DNA of 64,000 bases from Ascidiimonas sp046199005 (GTDB taxonomy: Bacteria; Bacteroidota; Bacteroidia; Flavobacteriales; Flavobacteriaceae): the NCBI GenBank assembly GCA_046199005.1, contig CP176050.1:2170001-2234000 (forward strand), given 5' to 3'. Below, in pieces: positions 1-8,749 of the stretch. The position numbers were made by a program, and so were the translations under genes. A model generated the notes under the pieces. The model had not been told where the DNA came from. It did not search any database and was given only the letters and a program-made list of their open reading frames with translations. Numbering within the stretch: position 1 is the first letter of the stretch; every line of letters starts with the position of its first letter.

Positions 1-1
1 A

Positions 2-292
2 ACTGTTTCCAAAAACAGAAATAGTATTGAAGAAATGGGGAGGCTCGACGAACTGAATAATACAGATACGTTTTCTTTATACCCGGTACCGGCAACATCA
101 AGACTAACAATTAGATATCAAAATGAAGAGGAAGCTTCCTATGAAGTCTTAAATATTTTTGGACAACGTTTATCAGAAGGAAAATTTATTTCAGAGACCA
201 ATATTGATATTTCTAACCTTTCAACGGGTATCTATATCATACGAATTTTGGAAGAAGATGAGTTTTTAACGAAAAAATTCTTCAAGAAATAG
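2..292 (+). CDS. T9SS type A sorting domain, C-terminal end of a cut-off secreted protein
   Basis: The reading frame is open from base 2 with no start needed, so the gene begins outside the window; the in-frame ATG at 35 is internal. The visible end matches the type IX secretion C-terminal sorting domain: a YPVPATSRLTI motif (usually YPNPA), a beta-strand with VLNIFGQR, an ISNLSTGIYIIRI strand, and a basic tail ending KKFFKK. This domain directs a folded exported protein through the outer membrane and is normally cleaved on attachment to the cell surface. The passenger domain, and so the function, lies outside the window. A strong hairpin terminator follows 24 bases after the stop. Confidence 0.85.
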   Translation, partial: TVSKNRNSIEEMGRLDELNNTDTFSLYPVPATSRLTIRYQNEEEASYEVLNIFGQRLSEGKFISETNIDISNLSTGIYIIRILEEDEFLTKKFFKK

Positions 293-316
293 TTAAACAA
301 AATATGTTTTATCAGT

Positions 317-347
317 AAAGGCGTTGTGATTTTCAACGCCTTTTTTT
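317..347 (+). terminator. rho-independent terminator
   Basis: A 10-bp perfect stem, AAAGGCGTTG (317-326) with CAACGCCTTT (334-343), has a 7-base loop and runs into a T tract. It ends transcription of the T9SS cargo gene and separates it from the DUF2911 unit. Confidence 0.85.
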
Positions 348-441
348 ATATAAATGGCTAAAATGATCACTTTTTAGTAGTTTTAACACTAAGTTATTAG
401 CTTTTAACATCCTCCTAACATCAAGGATTCTAATATCTGTT

Positions 442-449
442 TAACTTTC
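442..449 (+). promoter_or_regulatory. possible -7 box before RNA-like element copy A
   Basis: TAACTTTC matches seven of eight positions of the Bacteroidota -7 consensus TAnnTTTG. It would start transcription near 456-461, where the structured element begins. I see no clear TTG at the -33 position, so support is modest. Confidence 0.3.
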
Positions 450-460
450 GCCTATAGTAG

Positions 461-555
461 ACTACCTCAGGGCATGCACATGAGGCATTTGCTTGAAACA
501 AACGTTTAATCACGAGGCACCTCGGGGTATTAAACCCTTTGGCGGTGCCAATAAG
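461..555 (+). ncRNA. structured RNA-like repeat element, copy A (leader of the DUF2911 gene)
   Basis: This 95-nt non-coding stretch is repeated in diverged form at 41660-41756 (about 77 of 97 aligned columns identical by hand). Pairings possible in both copies are CCTCA (465-469) with TGAGG (481-485), GGCACC (516-521) with GGTGCC (544-549), and an enclosed hairpin GGGT (525-528) with ACCC (534-537). A well-conserved linker, TTGAAACAAACGTTTAAT (493-510), joins the first helix to the rest. It ends 24 bases before the ATG at 580, so it would form the mRNA leader. It may belong to a described flavobacterial RNA family (Flavo-1 is one to compare) or be undescribed; I cannot tell by eye. Confidence 0.55.
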
Positions 556-579
556 TTCAACCTAACTAAACTACAAATC

Positions 580-1695
580 ATGAAAACATTTCGAGCAGGT
601 GCATTTTCAATGCTCCTCACATTATCTTGTTGTCTTTTTTTTATAAATGATCTAGCCGCACAGCTTACGCTTCCTGCCGGAAGTCAAAAAGCCAGTGTTT
701 CACAAACTGTTGGTATTACTGAAATTACCGTTGAATATTCAAGACCATCTGTTCGCGGACGAGAGATATGGGGTAAATTGGTGCCCTACGGATATAACAA
801 TCTCGGCTTTGGTACAGCAACTGAGGCTCCGTGGCGAGCGGGCGCCAATGAAAACACGACAATTTCTTTCTCAACATCTGTGATTATCAATAATAAAACC
901 ATTTCTCCCGGAACTTATGGGCTCCATATGGCACTTGAAGCAGACGGGACTGCTACTGTAATTCTTTCTGAAGATGCTGCTTCCTGGGGGAGTTATTTTT
1001 ATGACAAATCAAAAGATGTGGTAAGAGTGCCTGTAACTACCAAAGAAATAGGACATACAGAACTGTTGACTTTTGTTTTTAATGAAGTTGCTCCAGCAAA
1101 GACTACCCTTGCGTTGCAATGGGAAAAGAAAGAAATTCCGCTTGAAATTGAAGTAAAGGTTAGTAAATTAGTACTGAATGATATCCGTCAAAGGTTAAAA
1201 AATTCACCTGGATTCAATCGTCAGACCTGGGAGCAGGCTGCAAATTATGCTTTGAATAATGATGGCGATCTTACAGAAGCGCTGAGCTGGATTGACGCCG
1301 CTATCGCAGGTCAATTCTTCAGCCAGAAAAACTTTAATAACCTGATCATTAAGGCCAATATTTTAGCGAAAATGGATCAAGAAGCAGAAGCTTCCAAAAT
1401 CGTGGACGAAGCGCTAGCAATGGGTACCGTATTTGAAATTCATCAATACGGAAGACAACTCATAGCACGTGGTGAGAAGGAAAAAGCTTTGGAAGTATTT
1501 AAGTACAATTTAAAGAAGCATAAAAATACCTGGCCAGTTCACTTAGGTGCCGCAAGAGGATATGCTGCTAATGGAAAATACAAAGAAGCACTGAAACACA
1601 TGACTATTGCGCAGAAGAATGCCCCAGACCAACCAAACCGGGATGCGATCGCGGCTAATATCGATAAGCTTAAAAATAACGAGGACATAAACTAA
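580..1695 (+). CDS. DUF2911 domain protein with TPR-like C-terminus, secreted
   Basis: The product of about 371 aa starts at the ATG at 580, which gives a clean signal peptide (MKTFRAGAF, hydrophobic core, cleavage near LAAQ); a longer open frame from 493 would read through the RNA-like leader and is rejected. The middle region, with KASVSQTVGITEITVEYSRPSVRGR, WRAGANENTTISF and a WGSYFYD motif, is the DUF2911 fold common in Bacteroidota. The last 150 residues look like TPR helices (ALNNDGDLTEALSWIDAAI, GAARGYAANGKYKEALKHM). The molecular function of DUF2911 is unknown; it is probably periplasmic. A terminator follows. Confidence 0.85.
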   Translation: MKTFRAGAFSMLLTLSCCLFFINDLAAQLTLPAGSQKASVSQTVGITEITVEYSRPSVRGREIWGKLVPYGYNNLGFGTATEAPWRAGANENTTISFSTSVIINNKTISPGTYGLHMALEADGTATVILSEDAASWGSYFYDKSKDVVRVPVTTKEIGHTELLTFVFNEVAPAKTTLALQWEKKEIPLEIEVKVSKLVLNDIRQRLKNSPGFNRQTWEQAANYALNNDGDLTEALSWIDAAIAGQFFSQKNFNNLIIKANILAKMDQEAEASKIVDEALAMGTVFEIHQYGRQLIARGEKEKALEVFKYNLKKHKNTWPVHLGAARGYAANGKYKEALKHMTIAQKNAPDQPNRDAIAANIDKLKNNEDIN

Positions 1696-1724
1696 TTAGG
1701 TCATTCATCACATCATCATCATTG

Positions 1725-1751
1725 AAACTCCGTGAAAACGGAGTTTTTTTA
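1725..1751 (+). terminator. rho-independent terminator
   Basis: An 8-bp stem, AAACTCCG (1725-1732) with CGGAGTTT (1739-1746), has a 6-base loop and runs into a T run. It lies between the DUF2911 gene and the convergent recG. Confidence 0.8.
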
Positions 1752-1764
1752 TTCAAATCGAATA

Positions 1765-3870
1765 TCAACTAATATAATTCCAAATGTTTTTGTATTTGGC
1801 TATCTGCCCGTATACATATTTATAGATCCTATGTTTATCAAGGCTTAAAGAGGGGTCTTCTTTCAATATTTGCATGGCGAAGTGACGAGCCGTTTGAAGA
1901 ATATCATTATCTCTTACTACATCGGCAATACGCAAATTCAATACCCCACTTTGTTGAGTGCCCATAATGTCACCTGGTCCTCGAAGTCTAAGATCTACCT
2001 CTGCAATTTCAAACCCGTCATTGGTTTTCACCATAGTTTCAAGTCGGATTTTAGAATCATTCGTGAGTTTATGACTAGTCATCAAAATACAGAAACTTTG
2101 TTCTGCACCTCTACCAACCCGTCCTCTTAGCTGATGTAATTGCGACAAACCAAAACGTTCTGCGCTTTCAATTACCATTACAGAAGCATTAGGTACATTT
2201 ACACCTACTTCAATAACTGTGGTTGCCACCATTATCTGTGTTTCGCCTTTCACAAAGCGCTCCATTTCATAATCCTTATCGACGGGTTTCATTTGACCGT
2301 GAAGAATAGATATCTGATATTGAGGTTTGGGAAATTCTCTGGAAATACTTTCATAGCCATCCATTAAATCTTTATAATCCATCTTCTCAGATTCCTGAAT
2401 CAGCGGATACACCACATATACCTGTCGCCCTTTACTGATTTCATCTTTTAGAAATCGAAAGACCCTTAATCGATTGCTATCGTATCGATGAACGGTTCTC
2501 ACTGGCTTTCTGCCAGGCGGTAACTCATCAATTACTGAAATATCCAGATCACCGTACAAACTCATGGCCAGTGTTCGTGGAATAGGTGTAGCCGTCATCA
2601 CCAGAATATGAGGAGGACGCTCATTCTTACGCCAAAGCCGGGCGCGTTGTGCTACCCCAAACCGATGTTGCTCATCTATGATCGCTAAACCTAGATTTTT
2701 AAATTTAACTTTATCCTCAAGCAGGGCATGTGTACCTATCAGCAAATGTAACTGGCCGGATTCCAGAGACTCATGAATCTCATTTCGTACCGATTTTTTA
2801 ACTGAACCTGTAAGCAAATGTATTTCAACAGGGAGTTCTTTTACCAATTCTTTGATGCCGTTATAGTGCTGCGTTGCCAAAATTTCTGTAGGAGCCATCA
2901 GGCATGCTTGAAAATCGTTGTCGATTGCAAGTAATACAGCCATTAAGGCGACGATGGTCTTACCCGAGCCCACATCTCCTTGCAACAAACGATTCATTTG
3001 CGCGTTGCTACCCATATCCTTTCGGATTTCCTTAATGACGCGTTTTTGTGCATTAGTAAGCTCAAATGGCAGATGATCCTCGTAAAACGTATTAAAAAGA
3101 GCCCCCACTTTATCGAAATTAAAACCTTTTATGCGGTGCTTCCGAATTAAATTTTTAGTGATCAGTTGTAATTGAATGTAAAACAATTCTTCAAATTTTA
3201 ACCGATACTGTGCTTTCGCAAGTAGCTCCTGATTTTTGGGAAAGTGAATATTTAATAATGCATCCTTCTTTGAGATCAGCTTGAGCGCGTCTTTCACACC
3301 TGTACCAAGAGTTTCCAGAAAATTACCTTTGGTTTCAATAAAAAGCTGTTCCATTAATTTATTCACCACACGGTTGGTGATTCCCTTGTTAGATAATTTC
3401 TCTGTAGAAGGGTATACAGGCTGCATGGAAGACCGCAGGCTTCTTTCGTGCTCGTCGAGAAGTTCCATTTCCGGATGCGGCATACTAAAAATACCGTTAA
3501 ACCAATTGCATTTTCCGAAAATCACATAGGGTACATTAATTTTAAGACTCTCCTTAATCCATTTATGACCACGAAACCAGACCAGTTCCATTTGATGTTT
3601 ACTATCTGTGAAAGTAGCTACAAGTCGTTTTCCTTTTGTTTGAGACACCATTTTAACGTGGGTAATCTTCCCTACGATCTGTACTTCAGATGAATTGCGT
3701 TGCAATTCGCTTATTTTGTAGTATCGGGTTCTGTCAATATAGCGATTAGGAAATAAGTTTAAGAGATCCTGATATGTGTGTATGCCGAGTTCCTTACGAA
3801 GAAGATCGGCGCGGTTGGGACCTACACCTTTTAAATAGTCAATAGGAGTATTTAAAATATCGGTATTCAT
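1765..3870 (-). CDS. recG: ATP-dependent DNA helicase RecG
   Basis: The 701-aa product is a full-length RecG. An N-terminal wedge/OB region includes a helix-hairpin-helix-like DYLKGVGPNRADLL near residue 11. The superfamily 2 motor has Walker A GDVGSGKT (298-305), the DEQH box (399-402), the TAT motif in VMTATPIPRT, and motif VI QLRGRVGR. RecG drives branch migration and regression of stalled forks and Holliday junctions. The gene is a single unit, divergent from the aminopeptidase gene across a 114-base gap. Nothing is unusual in length or motifs. Confidence 0.97.
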   Translation of the reverse strand: MNTDILNTPIDYLKGVGPNRADLLRKELGIHTYQDLLNLFPNRYIDRTRYYKISELQRNSSEVQIVGKITHVKMVSQTKGKRLVATFTDSKHQMELVWFRGHKWIKESLKINVPYVIFGKCNWFNGIFSMPHPEMELLDEHERSLRSSMQPVYPSTEKLSNKGITNRVVNKLMEQLFIETKGNFLETLGTGVKDALKLISKKDALLNIHFPKNQELLAKAQYRLKFEELFYIQLQLITKNLIRKHRIKGFNFDKVGALFNTFYEDHLPFELTNAQKRVIKEIRKDMGSNAQMNRLLQGDVGSGKTIVALMAVLLAIDNDFQACLMAPTEILATQHYNGIKELVKELPVEIHLLTGSVKKSVRNEIHESLESGQLHLLIGTHALLEDKVKFKNLGLAIIDEQHRFGVAQRARLWRKNERPPHILVMTATPIPRTLAMSLYGDLDISVIDELPPGRKPVRTVHRYDSNRLRVFRFLKDEISKGRQVYVVYPLIQESEKMDYKDLMDGYESISREFPKPQYQISILHGQMKPVDKDYEMERFVKGETQIMVATTVIEVGVNVPNASVMVIESAERFGLSQLHQLRGRVGRGAEQSFCILMTSHKLTNDSKIRLETMVKTNDGFEIAEVDLRLRGPGDIMGTQQSGVLNLRIADVVRDNDILQTARHFAMQILKEDPSLSLDKHRIYKYVYGQIAKYKNIWNYIS

Positions 3871-3943
3871 TAAAACGAAGATAATCTACCGAATGCTACG
3901 ATCAAAGTTTATCTTTGAACTTACGAGGGTTTCTCTAAAAATA

Positions 3944-3951
3944 TAGTTTTG
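3944..3951 (+). promoter_or_regulatory. -7 promoter box for the M1 aminopeptidase gene
   Basis: TAGTTTTG is a perfect match to TAnnTTTG. The start codon is at 3985, so the leader would be about 25-30 nt. The nearest upstream TTG (3915-3917) is rather far, 26 bases. Confidence 0.4.
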
Positions 3952-3984
3952 AAAAGATCGTTATAGCTAATAGTCCAACATTTT

Positions 3985-6336
3985 ATGAGCAAGAAAATAG
4001 TCAATTTCCGAAACCTATGGTTTACATTTCTTTTATTGTATACTCATGGTTTTTTATTTTCTCAACAATCTGATTTTATTAATTTTAAAGAAGGTAATAT
4101 AAATGTTAAGATTAACCCATTTCAACAAGCTCTGGAAGGAGCGGTTTCCTATAGTTTTGAGATTGAAAAGGAGATTGATAGTGTATTTTTAAATGCAAGG
4201 GACCTTCACCTATTCCATGTATCACTTAATGGATCAACTATTAAGTACAGTTATGACGATCAAAAGATCACGATCTATAAAAAGTTTACAGCAGGTGAAA
4301 GACATACTATTAAATTGAAGTACAAGGCAAAGCCTAAAAAAGCAATGTACTTCATAGGCTGGGATATGCCCGATGCAAAAAAGCAGGTATGGACGCAGGG
4401 CCAGGGGAAGCATAACAGTCATTGGGTACCATGCATCGAAGACGTTAATGAAAAGATCATTTTTAATCTTACTATTACTTTTCCTGAGGAATTCCAGGTG
4501 ATTTCAAACGGCATCCTCACCGAAGAAATTGGAATTCAGGACAGTCTCAAAACATGGAGGTTTTCAATGAAAAAGCCAATGAGCAGCTATCTATTGGCAA
4601 TTGCAGCAGGCAATTACAGTAGTAAAACACTGGTCTCTAAAAGCGGTACTCCCATTGAACTTTATTACTATAAGGAGGATTCGTTAAAGTTTGAACCCAC
4701 CTATCGATACACACAACGCATATTTGATTTCTTTGAGGAGAAAATAGGATATAACTATCCGTGGGATATTTACAAACAAATTCCTGTAAAAGACTTTCTC
4801 TATGCAGGCATGGAGAACACCAGCGCTACTATTTTTTCTGATGCACATGTGATTGATAGTACTTCGTTTATAGATAAGAACTATGTGAATGTAAACGCTC
4901 ATGAAATGGCGCATCAATGGTTCGGTAATTTGGTAACTGCGAAGAGCAGTACTCATCATTGGTTGCAGGAAGGTTTTGCTACGTATTATGCGCTGCTGGC
5001 AGAAAAAATGATTTTCGGGGAGGACTATTTTTATCATAAGCTGTATCGATCTGGTCGAGAATTGATGAGTCTTTCCGACGATTCCAAGGGAGAGAGTTTA
5101 TTAAACCCGAAAGCAAGCAGCCTGACATTTTATGAAAAGGGTGCCTGGGTTTTGCATATGTTGGCCAATGAAGTAGGGGAGCAAGCTTTTGATATTTCAG
5201 TGAAAAAATACCTTCAAAAACACCAATTTAGTAGTGCGGAAACAGATGATTTTCTTAGGATCGTAGAAGAAGTATCCGGAAAAAAGTTGACTAAATTTAA
5301 GAAGATCTGGTTGGAGAATGCTGAAATCCCTAAAATTCAAGCTAGGTTTGATGCGGATAAAGTAAGTATAACTTCTAATGGTGATCAACAATTTATAGAC
5401 GTTAAATACATTGTTAATACTACCGACACCATTACTCGTAAAACTTCTGAAAGTTTTGAAGTCTTTGGAACTAACCGATATCGTAGTAAATTAAGCGATC
5501 GAATCAACAGTCTGCTACTAAACTATGATTATCAATCTCTATTGGACATAGAATTTGATAGACCTCTTTACCTTTTGAAAGATCAAATATTTAATGCAGG
5601 CAATCTGGCGGTTGCACTCGAAGGGCTTGAAGATTATCATCAGAGCCATGACTCAATATCCGCCTACAGAGCTATTGTTCAACAGCCGTATCCTCATCAG
5701 TTAAAAGAATACGCCATCTATCAACTTTTTAATCATCCGGAAGCCTTAAGAACACAGACCATTCTAGATATACTAGCCAGCGGAGATTTGAAAAACAGAC
5801 AAGCGGTAGCATTATATATTAATCGCATTCCAGAGCAACTTCGATCAGCGTTTGAAACGTTACTAGAGGATAAAAGCTATGTTACTATAGAAAAAGCCCT
5901 CATGAAACTTTGGATCAATTTTCCTGAGAAACGTAAGGATTACTTGGAGAAAACCAAAAATATTCAGGGCTTCAATAATAAGAATGTTAGAGTTTTATGG
6001 ATTGCCTTAGCACTAATTACAGAAGACTATTATCCTCAAGAAACCCCTGTTTTTTATAAGGAACTATCTGGTTATACCGATCAGTATTATCACTTTGAGA
6101 TACGCCAGAATGCTTTTACGTATTTGTATCAACTTCAAATGCTTTCTGATAAAAACCTCAAAGACCTGATACTGGCAGGTACGCATCCGGTTTGGCAATT
6201 TGCATCTTTCTCAAGAGATTTAATGGACGTTCTTTTAAAGGATACAGACTACAAAAATAGGATTGAAACTATTCTGACCGGGTTTACTTCCGACCAAAGT
6301 GATTGGGTGCGCAAGAGAATCGCTGTGAATAACTAA
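3985..6336 (+). CDS. M1 family zinc aminopeptidase, exported
   Basis: The 783-aa product has an N-terminal signal peptide (hydrophobic to about residue 26, LFSQQ). Active-site elements are intact: the substrate-binding GMEN (275-278), the zinc motif HEMAH (306-310), and the third zinc ligand E329 in WLQEGFATYY, with exactly 18 residues between H310 and E329. The C-terminal half, rich in helices, resembles the HEAT-like domain of the family. It would remove N-terminal residues from peptides in the periplasm or at the cell surface. A patatin gene follows after 19 bases and may be co-transcribed. Contrast the zinc-motif-less relative at 26831-29653. Confidence 0.93.
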   Translation: MSKKIVNFRNLWFTFLLLYTHGFLFSQQSDFINFKEGNINVKINPFQQALEGAVSYSFEIEKEIDSVFLNARDLHLFHVSLNGSTIKYSYDDQKITIYKKFTAGERHTIKLKYKAKPKKAMYFIGWDMPDAKKQVWTQGQGKHNSHWVPCIEDVNEKIIFNLTITFPEEFQVISNGILTEEIGIQDSLKTWRFSMKKPMSSYLLAIAAGNYSSKTLVSKSGTPIELYYYKEDSLKFEPTYRYTQRIFDFFEEKIGYNYPWDIYKQIPVKDFLYAGMENTSATIFSDAHVIDSTSFIDKNYVNVNAHEMAHQWFGNLVTAKSSTHHWLQEGFATYYALLAEKMIFGEDYFYHKLYRSGRELMSLSDDSKGESLLNPKASSLTFYEKGAWVLHMLANEVGEQAFDISVKKYLQKHQFSSAETDDFLRIVEEVSGKKLTKFKKIWLENAEIPKIQARFDADKVSITSNGDQQFIDVKYIVNTTDTITRKTSESFEVFGTNRYRSKLSDRINSLLLNYDYQSLLDIEFDRPLYLLKDQIFNAGNLAVALEGLEDYHQSHDSISAYRAIVQQPYPHQLKEYAIYQLFNHPEALRTQTILDILASGDLKNRQAVALYINRIPEQLRSAFETLLEDKSYVTIEKALMKLWINFPEKRKDYLEKTKNIQGFNNKNVRVLWIALALITEDYYPQETPVFYKELSGYTDQYYHFEIRQNAFTYLYQLQMLSDKNLKDLILAGTHPVWQFASFSRDLMDVLLKDTDYKNRIETILTGFTSDQSDWVRKRIAVNN

Positions 6337-6355
6337 TATTTTATAAATTAGAGAT

Positions 6356-7255
6356 ATGAGGGCATTGGTAATTTCCGGAGGTGGTAGTAAGGGCGCATTC
6401 GCTGGTGGCGTTGCTCAGTTTCTAATCGAAGAACTAGGTATTAATTACGACTTGTTTTTAGGAACATCTACAGGAAGCTTGTTAATTTCGCATTTGGCTT
6501 TAGGTAAGACAAAAGAGATCAGGGATATCTACACTTCGGTAAACCAAAATAGCATCTTTAATATTTGTCCCTTTATCATTCGTAAAAAGCATGGTATCGA
6601 AAGCATTGGTATTCATCATTTAAACGTTGTACGTAATTTCATAAGGGGCAGTAAGACATTTGGAGAAAGTCACAATCTCAAAAAATTGATCAGAGATTCA
6701 ATCTCGAAAGAAGACTTTAAAAAATTGCAAAACGGACCTTGTGATATCGTAGCTACCGTATCAAATCTATCCCTCAATCAGGTAGAATATAAATCTGTAA
6801 ACGATTATGACTACGATGCGTTTTGCAATTGGTTGTGGATCTCTTGTAATTATACGCCCTTTATGAGCCTGTCGCGCGTAGATGGTTGCGAGTATGCAGA
6901 TGGTGGCCTTGGTAGTATGGTACCCATTGAAGAAGCCATTAAAAGAGGAGCAACCGAAATCGATGCAATTATTCTTCAAACCGAGGTTACGCATTTAAAT
7001 CGTATGCCAAGTAAAAATCCATTTTCTTTAATTACTAGTATTTTTAGCTTTATGCTCGACAGAATTGAACATCAAAATATACGTATCGGTAAATTCGTGG
7101 CTACGAATACCAATGCGATTATAAATTTTTACTATACGCCTACAGTGCTTACCACCAATTCACTTATTTTTGATAAAAAGCAAATGACAGATTGGTGGGG
7201 TAGCGGATTTGAGTTTGCCAGACAAAAAAATAAAGAGTCTAATCAGCATATTTAA
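6356..7255 (+). CDS. patatin-like phospholipase (first of a tandem pair)
   Basis: The 299-aa product carries all patatin signatures: the oxyanion glycine loop GGGSKGAFAGG (residues 8-18), the nucleophile elbow GTSTGS with Ser38, and the catalytic Asp in YADGGLG near residue 180. Patatins are Ser-Asp dyad lipid acyl hydrolases. There is no signal peptide, so it is probably cytosolic or membrane-associated. It lies two bases before a close paralogue with the same N-terminus and overall length, a clear local duplication. The substrate is not predictable from sequence. Confidence 0.9.
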   Translation: MRALVISGGGSKGAFAGGVAQFLIEELGINYDLFLGTSTGSLLISHLALGKTKEIRDIYTSVNQNSIFNICPFIIRKKHGIESIGIHHLNVVRNFIRGSKTFGESHNLKKLIRDSISKEDFKKLQNGPCDIVATVSNLSLNQVEYKSVNDYDYDAFCNWLWISCNYTPFMSLSRVDGCEYADGGLGSMVPIEEAIKRGATEIDAIILQTEVTHLNRMPSKNPFSLITSIFSFMLDRIEHQNIRIGKFVATNTNAIINFYYTPTVLTTNSLIFDKKQMTDWWGSGFEFARQKNKESNQHI

Positions 7256-7257
7256 TT

Positions 7258-8178
7258 ATGAGAGCTTTAGTGATTAGTGGGGGAGGAAGTAAGGGTGCAT
7301 TTGCCGGAGGCATTGCACAATACCTTCTGGAAGTAGAAAAGCGTGATTACGATCTGTATCTGGGTACATCTACCGGAAGCCTTCTGATGCCACATCTTGC
7401 AAATAATCAAATTGAAAAAGTGTATGAGAATTATACGACCGTCACACAACGTAAAATTTTCAGTAACAATCCCTTCGTGGTAAAACACAAAGGAGACCGA
7501 GAATATGTGGGTATCAATCATCTTAACGTGCTGTGGCAAATAATTAAAGGTAAAAGAACGTTTGGGGAAAGTAAGGCACTCAGAAGAAATATACGCCGTA
7601 GCTTCACAGAAGAGGAGTTTAATGAATTAAAAGCATCGAATAAGGAGGTAGTTGTTACGGTATCGAATCTTACAAAGAATAGCATTGAGTATAAAGCCTT
7701 GAAAGATTTTAGTTATAAAGACTTCTGTGATTGGATCTGGATCGGTTGTAACTATATTCCTTTTATGTCGTTGGTCAAAAAGAACGGATACGAATATGCA
7801 GATGGTGGCTTTGGAGCTGTTGTACCCATAAGAGAAGCAATAGGAAGAGGAGCAACAGAGGTAGATGCAATTATTTTGGAAACCGAGACTATGGAACGGC
7901 ACAACATTTTAGGACGAAATCCTTTCTCCCTCATGGTCAATTTGTTCGCCTACCTCTTAGATCAGGTAGAACACAACAATATTCTGGTAGGAAAACTAGC
8001 AGCTCAAAACAAAAATGTAAAACTCAACCTCTTTTACACACCGACAACACTTACTGAAAATTCACTGATTTTCAACCGTAAGCAGATGGCTCTTTGGTGG
8101 GAACAGGGGTTTACCTATGCTGGAGAAAAGATCAGAAGAGATAAAGAGCAACGATTGCGAACAAAGGACATCGCCTGA
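7258..8178 (+). CDS. patatin-like phospholipase (second of a tandem pair)
   Basis: The 306-aa paralogue of the preceding gene shares MRALVISGGGSKGAFAGG at the start, GTSTGS (Ser38), and YADGGFG for the catalytic Asp. The two proteins align along their full length without large gaps. The ATG is two bases after the previous stop, so the genes are probably translated from one mRNA. The C-terminus has a longer charged tail (GEKIRRDKEQRLRTKD). Its stop codon directly abuts the stop of the convergent gene at 8179. Confidence 0.9.
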   Translation: MRALVISGGGSKGAFAGGIAQYLLEVEKRDYDLYLGTSTGSLLMPHLANNQIEKVYENYTTVTQRKIFSNNPFVVKHKGDREYVGINHLNVLWQIIKGKRTFGESKALRRNIRRSFTEEEFNELKASNKEVVVTVSNLTKNSIEYKALKDFSYKDFCDWIWIGCNYIPFMSLVKKNGYEYADGGFGAVVPIREAIGRGATEVDAIILETETMERHNILGRNPFSLMVNLFAYLLDQVEHNNILVGKLAAQNKNVKLNLFYTPTTLTENSLIFNRKQMALWWEQGFTYAGEKIRRDKEQRLRTKDIA

Positions 8179-8700
8179 CTACCATAATTCTCCTACCTCT
8201 TTCTTAATAAAAGACAAAGCAGCGTAAGATGGGGTTTGACGGTCCATAAGATCATTAAGGATGCTTTCCCGCAGTTTATCGGAAGAATCGATCTTCTCAC
8301 TCATACTGGATTTTCGGATGATCTGAATAGTGGCGTTTTTCGCTGCCTTCACAATATTCCAACACTCGTCACTCATATAGATTTGCTGTGAGATGTTATG
8401 ATCATATTCGTTTTCAATACTGGCAATAAGTTTCGATTCATATTCATCTTTACTGGCACTTGCAGGAGCTACTCGCACCAATAATTTCTGGGGATTTATT
8501 CTTTCCAAAAAAAGTGCCATTCGTTCGTATGCCTGAAGTCTTATAGGCAAGGTGTTTTTCTGGGCATCTTTTTGAATCATAAATCTTCGTCTGGCATCTT
8601 CATTCTTAGTGTGAAGATTAAAGAAATAATAAGCCAAAATACCGGTAATAAGTGCAGGCATTGTGTAAGCGAGGAGCTCCAGGAATTTACTTTCCATCAA
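8179..8700 (-). CDS. membrane-anchored protein of unknown function
   Basis: The 173-aa product has one N-terminal transmembrane segment (about residues 8-26, LLAYTMPALITGILAYYFF), followed by a soluble region rich in charged helices. I do not recognise a catalytic motif. Proteins of this shape, with LQAYERMALFLERI after a membrane anchor, occur widely in Flavobacteriaceae as a conserved hypothetical family. It is the last gene in a reverse-strand run after the FMN protein, 49 bases downstream of it. The start could be either of two adjacent ATGs (8700 or 8697). Confidence 0.7.
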   Translation of the reverse strand: MMESKFLELLAYTMPALITGILAYYFFNLHTKNEDARRRFMIQKDAQKNTLPIRLQAYERMALFLERINPQKLLVRVAPASASKDEYESKLIASIENEYDHNISQQIYMSDECWNIVKAAKNATIQIIRKSSMSEKIDSSDKLRESILNDLMDRQTPSYAALSFIKKEVGELW

Positions 8701-8749
8701 AATAGGTTTAAGTCTTTTGATTAATTAGTTTGGACGAATGCTATAACGT

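Noticed and set aside
493..579. N-terminal extension of the DUF2911 protein from 493
   Set aside because: It would translate the structured element; the signal peptide begins at 580.
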